A model generated the notes under the pieces. That model did not search any database and was not told the DNA's origin. It saw only the letters and a list, made by a program, of their open reading frames with translations. DNA of 64,000 bases from Pictodentalium vernedei (taxonomy: Eukaryota > Mollusca > Scaphopoda > Dentaliida > Dentaliidae): assembly GCA_031216915.1 (NCBI GenBank), contig CM062296.1:60253084-60317083 (forward strand). The letters are read 5' to 3'. The position numbers and the translations under genes were made by a program. Of this stretch, positions 56,856 through 64,000 are shown piece by piece; the stretch's first letter is position 1; each line of letters opens with the position of its first letter.

Positions 56856-56978
56856 CCGCATGGTTGGAGGAAAATTGAGAGAACGAAATCGAGCAAGAAG
56901 GAACACATGGCAGCTGAGTCTGACGACTCTTCCTTTTTATTTAGCTCAAGTCCGCATAATCCGGATCACAATCTGTGT

Positions 56979-57299
56979 CGGGGGCGTGTTCGCTCAGTTG
57001 TAACGGTATTAGACTTCAACCCGAAAGGTTCACGTCCGATTCGCACCAGGAGCAACTGCGTTGTGTCCTTGGGCAAGGCACTTAATCCCGATTGCCCACT
57101 TGGGAGTACGGCGGTGCCGTGTACCAAGGCGTGCTACACGTCGATGGCGCACTTGTCTTGCTTGTGTGGAGTTAGTACGTTGCGGAGTCTCACAGTTGCT
57201 CGCCGTTACTCGGTGGTTCTCTCCGAGTGCTCCGGCCTCCTCCACCAGGGAAACCGTCCGACAGGATGTAACCCTGGCTGTCTAAAGTGTCATTAGACC

Positions 57300-57330
<31 letters not shown>

Positions 57331-57331
57331 A
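56979..57331 (+). mobile_element. tRNA-derived SINE (family 1, Arg-like head)
   Basis: Head 'gtgttcgctcagttgtaacg', 'cccgaaaggttcacgtccga'; body with a short deletion after 'cacttgtcttg'; tail 'cattagacctaaataaataa' extended as (AAAT)n. Confidence 0.9.
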
Positions 57332-57362
57332 TGTAACATGTGTCGACACATTGCTTTGAACG

Positions 57363-57612
57363 TTAACCCTTTACCCAACGCAGACGATTTCACAATTTAT
57401 TATTTTAAATATCATTTTTCAAAGTTTTTCAAAAAATTTCAACAAAACCATATCATGTGACCCCTCTTTGGAACGAGCTCGTCGAGCTCGTTCCAAAGAG
57501 GGGTCACATGATATGGTTTTGTTGAAATTTTTTCGAAAAGTAATATTTTTTCAGCTGCTGGATTTGCATATTACGCGGGCGGATGCGGGAGATTCGTTGG
57601 GTAAAGGGTTAA
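57363..57612 (-). mobile_element. piggyBac-like MITE, subfamily B (B2)
   Basis: TTAACCCTTTACCCAACGCA to TTGGGTAAAGGGTTAA. The core variable position is T:A ('cctctttgg' against 'ccaaagagg'), the only such pair in the window, and it is matched on both arms. Confidence 0.95.
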
Positions 57613-58194
57613 AAACGTGCAGTCCGTGTAATTCATTTTGCAGACAACGTGCTATCAGTACAACACACCTTGTTCATGTAGAATAAACACACGCAGACAT
57701 TGACGAGACACAATGCAATATGTAAACAGAAAACCTTTTAATCCGCTCACTCTAATTCTGTAAAACAATGCAATTCGTTGCATCAAAATTATCTTCACTA
57801 TCTGTATGTATTATCTTTGTCCTTAGAGAGCCCATGCCGACAAATGCTTGTGCACTCCTCTTCTCCATGCGTGGATCACTATTAATCAATAAGCTTCCTT
57901 CAGTCAGAAATAGTTTACGGGAAGTTTGAGAGTTGCCCACGTTACGGCACAGTCGATCATGAAAACATTCAAAACCCTAAATAAAATTTTTACGCCAAAA
58001 GTTTTACGCCACAATCCTTCAAGACGAATTACGCCATATTCCTTCTAATGTCTATGAAGATTTCAGTGTTAAATTTTCTACGCCAAAGAACCTTCCCTTG
58101 CTACTCAGAAGGGAAGTAGGGGGCGAAGGTAACGACCGAGTTCGGACAACATTTCCCCGACTATCGCATGCGTTTTACATTTTTGGTGGTTAGT
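57613..58194. other. Unassigned sequence
   Basis: No gene or repeat recognised. Confidence 0.4.
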
Positions 58195-58445
58195 TTAACC
58201 CTTTATCTAACATGAAAAGCAGACGACACTTGCAAATAAAATTCTTGAATAACTAATTGTTTTCATTTTTTGTCTCAAAAACATAGGTTATGACCCCTCG
58301 TTGGAACGAGCTCGACGAACTCGTTCCAACGAGGGGTCATAACCTATGTTTTTGAGACAAAAAATGAAAAAATAATGAAAATTAATTGGCGATTTTTGAG
58401 AATAGCGCTGGCCGGTTTTGGCCGTTACGTTGGGTAAAGAGTTAA
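58195..58445 (-). mobile_element. piggyBac-like MITE, subfamily A (A9)
   Basis: TTAACCCTTTATCTAACATG to TTGGGTAAAGAGTTAA, variable pair G:C, with one apex mismatch ('gaactc' for GAGCTC). Confidence 0.94.
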
Positions 58446-59299
58446 CATGTTCGTTCATTGATATTTTCATAGCCTACTCTCTGGAATTCTTTTGCTCGGT
58501 CCAGTCGTATTGTCAGTAGCAAGGGCATTAACCTTTCCGTTAACATTTAATAAGGCTTTATTTTAAGTCGTCTATAAAATCAAAATCGGTTTGTTTTTTG
58601 TATGTAGGCGTTAGTCATGTACATCCCGAGGGTAATAGATCATCACAAAAAAGAACACATTGATGTTAAGCGTTTTGTATTACAACTTTATCGCGGTACA
58701 CTCATTTCTAAAGATTAATACCCGAGATAGCATTTATACGACACCCATTAATGCCCCAAGTCACTTGTCACACAATATATTATCTTTCTGATCGACTTTT
58801 ACATTTCGTATACTTCTGAAAAACAAAAAAAATGACCGAATACTGAAACGCTTGGTATGAATTATTTACCCAACGAACTTGAAAAAAAATCTGGACAACC
58901 GCTATTCTCAAAAGTCGTCATCCAAATTTCATTATTTCCCCAACTTCGTCAAGTTCGAAGAAGTCGGGAGTGGGTGCATTGTCGTCGCCATGTACGCACG
59001 TCCGTGCGTAAATCCGAAATCTTTGAGTGCGCATTGTATGAAGCAGTTTCGTGAAACTCCTCAAATATTACCTCTAACAAGTGGACAAACGCATATTCCA
59101 CAATTTTCAGTCTGCGACGAATTAATTTAAAATTCCCCTGAGCTTAGAATATTAAATCAACATTTATCATAGATTTCTACGTGGGACTTTTGAGTGCACA
59201 ACTCTCACATGAATGAACCGATTTTAATGAAACTTCTCAGACATGACTACAAGAAACAAGTTAACATGCGAATATTCTCAAATTTTGAATCTGCGACTA

Positions 59300-59450
59300 G
59301 GGTCTGGCTGTTGCTCACCATTGTTCAGTGGTTCTGCCCAGGTACTCCGGCTTCCTCCACCCGTAAAACTGTCCGACAGGAGGTGACCCTGGCTGTCGGA
59401 GGTGTCGTTAAACCCCAATAAATAAATAAATAAATAAATTAAATAAATAA
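59300..59450 (+). mobile_element. tRNA-derived SINE (family 1) 3' fragment
   Basis: It begins at 'ctggctgttgctcaccattg', has the conserved block 'ccggcttcctccacccgtaa' and the tail 'gttaaaccccaataaataaa'. The head is lacking. Confidence 0.9.
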
Positions 59451-59526
59451 AACAGTGTATTATGGACTTCTGTACGACATTCTTATATGCGCACCACCTC
59501 GTACCGTATAAACTGTTTTTGAGTGG

Positions 59527-59665
59527 ACATGCACTCAAATTAATTGGGTTAAAGATCAACACTGTGAGTGAATATGAACCTAACTGGGTTCATATTCACC
59601 CACAGTGTTGATTTTTAACCCATATTCACTCAACCCAGTTGATTTGGGTTGATTTTTGAGTGTGC
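59527..59665. mobile_element. Short MITE, relative of 21760-21892
   Basis: Termini CACTCAAATTAATTGGGTT and the complement AACCCAAATCAACTGGG..; end 'gggttgatttttgagtgtg'. The central hairpin is 'tgaatatgaacctaactggg' onward. Confidence 0.75.
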
Positions 59666-60149
59666 GTATATTCCACAATTTTCAATTTTCAATAATTTTA
59701 ACCAGGTTATCTCCTCTTGAATTTATATTTTCCACAATTTTCAATTTTCAATAATTTTAACCAGGTTATCTCCTCTTGAATTTATATTTAATACAGATTT
59801 CTGTGTAAACTCGTCTGCGTGCAACTCATACTTCAAAGGTAATCCGATATTGATGAAACATTTTGTACTTAATCTCTTGTAAGCGGACATGTACATATTT
59901 CAAAATTCTCAAACTGCGACAATTTTCGCCAGTTTATCTCCCCTTGAACTTATATTCAATTTACATTGCTCTATGAAACTGTCGGGCATACAGCTCCACC
60001 TACATTTCTGAAATGATTTTGTTCAAACTTGTTAGACATGCATATCAACCAGTGAACTGCCGAGGTTTGAAGGCCTCACATTCAGAGAAGTTTTGTAGAA
60101 AGCCAGTAACGGGAGTGTTAATAACTGGTGGTTCTAGTTTCTAAATTAT

Positions 60150-60262
60150 TGCCTCAAAAACAAGCGTGTGACCCATTATTGGAACGAGCTCGTCAAAATC
60201 AGACAATATTCAGCTGTCCAAACAATTGTTTTTGCAAGAGTCCCCTGCTATTCAAGTTGTAA
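60150..60262. mobile_element. Decayed piggyBac-like MITE remnant
   Basis: 'attattggaacgagctcgtc' then 'ttgcaagagtcccctgctat' match the core and right arm of subfamily A with one palindrome arm gone. Confidence 0.55.
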
Positions 60263-60294
60263 AGAATGAATGTGGTAATGCTGTTGTCCCCCTG

Positions 60295-60530
60295 GGAATC
60301 CTAGGAAGTGAAGTAGTGCTTGTTTCCCGTGGGAAACAAGTTTTGCTCTACGGGTAAAACAGAACTCGGAACCAACGCTTGGTTGAAAGTTCTGTAAAGT
60401 GGGAAGCATACATGTAGATATCTATGACTGACCACATTTGAGTTCAAACAAATGTTGCTGTCATGGTACATGTATATCCCAAGATGATGAAAGTGACTTT
60501 AAACAAGAATAATTATTTTATAAATAAATA
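60295..60530 (+). mobile_element. Diverged SINE family 2 copy
   Basis: 'ggaagtgaagtagtgcttgt', 'gggaaacaagttttgctcta', 'cggaaccaacgcttggttga', and the tail 'gtgactttaaacaagaataa'. This is the most diverged member seen. Confidence 0.65.
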
Positions 60531-60776
60531 ACTTCTCACGTACCACTCTTACTCTATATAGCTTTAACTGATTGGTTCGAAGCCATATAAAGTTTCCGAC
60601 AAAAAATATCTACGCAAGACCTCGCCGCATGCCACAATCCGACAAAACATTGTTTTCAGGCAAATTCCTCACTGTTGAAGCGGGAGAAGCTTTCTGAACC
60701 TGGACAATCAGTGTCAGGCTGATAAAGTTATGTGTGCGTGGTCATTCAGCAGTCAGTCAGTTATGCTTTTGGGAGC

Positions 60777-60814
60777 ACGTCCGTCCGTCCGTCCGTCCGT
60801 CCGTCCGTCCGTCA
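60777..60814 (+). repeat. (CCGT)n microsatellite
   Basis: Nine or so perfect CCGT units at the end of a short unassigned stretch. Confidence 0.95.
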
Positions 60815-61602
60815 GATTGGTCATTCAGCGTGCCATATTTTTCCATCTGTCCGCGTGCATAATCGCCCACACACTCATTGAACCACAGTCGGCTCTTTTG
60901 GGTAGGAGAGCTATTTCAGGAAGTACTTTCCCCAAAATGAAGCCGCATTTCAACACATTTTATGAATTTGTGTAAGTAGTGGTGATTCAACGGGGGAGGG
61001 GACTGGGCTGTGGGGCTGGCCCCTATTAGTCTAGCTGGTCCCCAAAACACTGGCCAATGCAACTTTCAAACAACATACAACCCTAAAATGGTCTTCAATA
61101 TGGGGCTACACATTCCAAAAATCCCTTGATTCGCTCTCAGAGCTCTGAATGTTGTAATATTCTCCCAGGCGGGGGGGGGGGGGGGGGCGTAGTCCTAGAA
61201 TCCTCCAGTCGTTACTCCTCCACCCACTTACACTTGACTTTCCTTGGACTACCCCCCCCCCCCCCAAGAGAATTTAGTAACATTCAGGGACGTCGGAGCT
61301 GCTGGGAGAGGTTTGGAGGGAAGTGGGAGTAGGGGTAATGACCGGAGGGTCCTAGTTAGAAGTAGGAGAGACTCCAGAAACACCATACCGCAGCCTCTTA
61401 AATATCATCAGCGTCCCCCCCCCCCCCCCCCCCTTTCCAAAAGAACAAGACAAAACAAAACTGTCTAGGGCACCCCTATTATAGAATCCTGGCTGTACGC
61501 CTGATTTGTGTTACTATGGTTTTAATAAGCTATTTTTGCATTTTTTTCTCACCATTTTGTTGGAAATGCGCACGGTGGCTCCTATGTGTGGATTTTGTCT
61601 TC
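60815..61602. other. Unassigned sequence with G/C homopolymers
   Basis: Homopolymers at about 61168, 61252 and 61417. 'gtaatgaccggagggtccta' near 61336 resembles the 505-bp duplication at 27572. No gene recognised. Confidence 0.45.
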
Positions 61603-61854
61603 CTAACCCTTTACCCAACGTAACGGCCAAAGCCGGCCAGCGCTATTCACAAAAATCGCCAATTAATTTTCATTATTTTTTTCAGTTTTTGTCTCAAAAA
61701 CATAGGTTATGACCCCTCTTTGGAACGAGCTCGTCGAGCTCGTTCCAATGAGGGGTCATAACCTATGTTTTTCAGACAAAAAATGAAAAAAATTAGTTAT
61801 TCAAGAATTTTTTTGGCAAGTGTCGTCTGCTTTTCATGTTAGGTACTGGGTTAA
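61603..61854 (+). mobile_element. piggyBac-like MITE, subfamily A (A10)
   Basis: CTAACCCTTTACCCAACGTA to TAGGTACTGGGTTAA. This is the one copy with a mismatch at the variable stem position: T on the left ('cctctttgg'), T on the right ('ccaatgagg'). Confidence 0.93.
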
Positions 61855-62254
61855 CTACTTAACGCACCAACAACCTTTTGAGTGCGTGCGTCTGGCTGGC
61901 AGTAGAAGATGCCATTGACGTTGTTTGTTTACCATTCGATTGTTGCATCATAAACGCACGATTTTGGGAGCGACTAAAGATCTGGCTGGTTGAGGGTTGA
62001 TTTTTGTATTACTTAGTACCATCCTCTTTGTCAGAAAGTCGTATCCTTTTACAATTACCTTAAAGTTAAGTAAGTGTCCTCAATCTCCTGCACTATTCAT
62101 ACTAGAAGTCATAATATCATGTCGTCGGGCTTTAATATGCTATTTTTGGTTTGAACATAAACTATTTTAAGATAGTCGGTGTACTTGCACAATGAATTTA
62201 ACCATATCCAAACATATCTTATGTATGTCATGTATGGGAAGGCAGTAACCTAGA

Positions 62255-62481
62255 GCCAATACTATAAAACGTTTACAACTGTATTTTCTAAAATTGTATT
62301 TTCTACCTATTAATATAACTGACTAAAATGAATCATTATCATTTTAAAAGATATGGCAATTTGCCAACTGGCAAATTGCCAGATCTTTGAAAGTGCTAAT
62401 GATTCATTTTAACCCATTTAAAGTCATAACTAGAAAATACAATCCTAGAAAATAGAATTGTAAAAGTGTTATAGTATTGGC
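62255..62481. mobile_element. Hairpin MITE, unclassified
   Basis: Termini GCCAATACTATAAAACGTTT and the complement of GCCAATACTATAACACTTTT. Inner repeats of 'gtattttct' lie on both sides, and the apex 'ggcaatttgccaactggcaa' is at about 62355-62380. Confidence 0.82.
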
Positions 62482-63371
62482 CCCTGGTCGCTCATCATTT
62501 GTAGAATCACATATAAAAGCTGATAAACTTGTCGGTGACATTAACTTCTAGCATGGCAGTACCAACAGCGGAAAACTCCACTTGTGTTGCTAGTTACCAG
62601 GAAGTCTGAAAATTAGCGTGGGTTCAATTACACTGTTTCCAGACACAGTGGCGGATCCAAGAGTCTAAGATGGGGAGAGGACCGCAGTTTCGCTACGGCA
62701 GGGAGCAACATAGGGACATTTGCCGCTAAGCATAGACTGTTTAGCCCCCGTCACACTCACATACACACCTCACACACACTCTCACACCGTCTCATTTTAC
62801 TTTATTCCCATAAACACCCAGCCGATGAACTTTCCCATAAATGTTACAGTAGTCAGTATTTTTTTATTTGCATGTAATAACTCCTAATCCTTCGAAATGC
62901 ATTTTTGCAAAAATTGCCTAAATGACCGCGGGGCGGGGGGGGGGGGGGGGGGGTTGAACCCATATTCAAACAAACTTGGCCTGTATTACTAGCTGGAAAA
63001 TACACTTTGGTTGAAATTAAATAATCCAAACTGGAGTTATCGGTCGGAAACCAATTGTTTACGTACGGACAAACCGTTTACGTAAGATGACCGTTTTTAC
63101 AAATGAACGTATAAAAAGTAATATCAAATTTGAAGGGAATCGTACAATTAGAACTGGATTTATCTTCTGAATAACTTGGAGATGAGGGACGGGTGGATTG
63201 ATTCCACCCATCTCCCCCCCAAGTTTTGGAGACAGCAACAAATTCCCTCACTCCCATTTCCTTCCAATCTGTATTATGTTTTGTAAAACAACAGAAAGTA
63301 TGCTGCAGAAGGCATTTCTTTATATTTCAAACTGTGAAGCTCAGGTAATGAGAAAAAAGCTGCATGCAAGT
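62482..63371. other. Unassigned sequence
   Basis: 'acagtggcggatccaagag' near 62645 resembles a hAT-type terminus (compare 26815), and a G-run lies at about 62936-62954. No matching second terminus or duplication was found. Confidence 0.4.
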
Positions 63372-64000
63372 AAAAGAAATCATGTCTGTAAATGTAATTA
63401 TTAAAAGTTGCATTGATCATGAACAAAAAGCGACAACGTATGTGTTAAAAGCCCAATTTCAAATTTAAAGAAACGAAATTTGAATGTTTTGAAAAGGGTT
63501 AAATTAATGCAAATAGTAATTGAAACCACTGTATACAGGTTCAGCAGGCCTTGCCCCAAATGAAAAACAGTTACGTTGTAACACAGTGTTTGAAGAATGA
63601 TAGGTACAGCCTTGAAAAGCAAAACCTTAATCCGAAACTTTAAGCTAGGAATACTAAGTAGAACTGACTGTAAAAAGGGTTAAATATTTCCTAAAACCGA
63701 TAAAAGAAATCACTGATGTAAATGCAATCATTAAGTTGTATTGACATGCAAGAATTAAAGTAACAAAGTATGTGGTAAAAGCCTAATTTCCAATACAAAG
63801 AAACTAAGTCTGCAAACATATTTAAAGGGGGTTAAAATCATGCCAATATTAATGACAATTACCGTAGAAAGGTACAGTAGACATTGTCCCAAATGAGAAA
63901 CAGTGACATTGCAATAAACTGTTTGAAGAATTAAAGGTGTAACTTTGAAAACAAAAAAAACTTTAACTAAAAACTTTAACCCGGAAGTTGTTAGTTAAAT
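63372..64000. repeat. Tandem repeat, two units of about 330 bp, cut by window end
   Basis: 'aaaagaaatca' begins at 63372 and 63702. 'gtgttaaaagcc' / 'gtggtaaaagcc', 'aaagaaac' and 'aaacagt' recur in the same order. The second unit runs to the end of the window, so the array may continue. Confidence 0.8.

Larger units (their letters stand above)
58960..60060. repeat. Degenerate tandem array, unit about 180-230 bp
   Basis: Recurring 'attccacaattttcagtctg' (about 59095), 'ttctcaaattttgaatctgc' (59275) and 'gttatctcctcttgaattta' (59706, 59768 and, diverged, 59935). A 61-bp block is duplicated exactly at about 59670-59790. A SINE fragment and the MITE at 59527 interrupt the array. 58446-58959 holds nothing recognised. 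Confidence 0.65.

Noticed and set aside
23394-58445. Loop GTC versus GAC in subfamily A as proof of apex inversion
   Set aside because: The two differ by a single T/A change, so a point mutation explains A3 and A8 equally well.

Overview
The window reads as intergenic DNA from an invertebrate animal nuclear genome. It is AT-rich, has no operons or dense genes, and most of its length is mobile elements and tandem repeats. Two repeats point to a marine lophotrochozoan, most likely a bivalve mollusc. One is a dispersed element that opens with 'aaacaagaggcccc' and closes with 'caggtgagctaaaaat'. The other is a tandem array with 'gtgaccttgaccc' in every unit. This is an inference from remembered repeat families; no species can be named.

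One probable host gene is visible: a 428-codon kelch-repeat protein at 4907-6193 (minus), in one open exon without a BTB domain. Two other protein signals are transposon remains: the C-terminal end of a non-LTR retrotransposon polyprotein (56140-56855, minus) and the two converging gene heads of a PIF/Harbinger transposon (29452-29823). I found no rRNA, functional tRNA or CRISPR. The other open frames are short and look like chance frames in repeats.

Mobile DNA falls into these groups. (1) About twenty complete or partial piggyBac-like MITEs with TTAA-CCCTTT termini, in subfamilies A, B, C and D. A, B and C carry a near-perfect central hairpin around GGAACGAGCTC. (2) hAT-type MITEs with 8-bp target duplications at 26815, 37242, 41729, 45837 and 52085. 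(3) Harbinger-like elements at 29203, 30825 and 32101, a Tigger/pogo-like MITE at 49034, a CACTA-like element at 1309, and a family with 4-bp duplications at 21933 and 40658. (4) Two tail-sharing SINE families, one with tRNA-derived heads (Arg-UCU-like and Cys-GCA-like). (5) The bivalve-type dispersed element, in two opposed copies at 22997-25403 and 42928-44125.

Layout: 1-3700 composite repeats; 3986-4450 a 152-bp triplication; 4907-6193 the kelch gene; 6200-9000 small palindromic elements; 9700-15137 old duplications leading into a 238-bp satellite; 15138-22000 sparse sequence with MITEs; 22997-25403 the large dispersed element with three MITEs inside; 26569-32894 nested DNA transposons; 34727-35649 a long inverted repeat; 36250-45373 hAT MITEs, SINEs and nested MITEs; 45837-64000 more MITEs, SINEs, one LINE fragment and degenerate tandem repeats. 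Several nestings are fixed by target-site duplications. The most unusual pattern is that elements from unrelated superfamilies carry long central palindromes, and that different palindromes share the same apex. In the piggyBac-like set, a variable stem position changes in matched pairs across copies.
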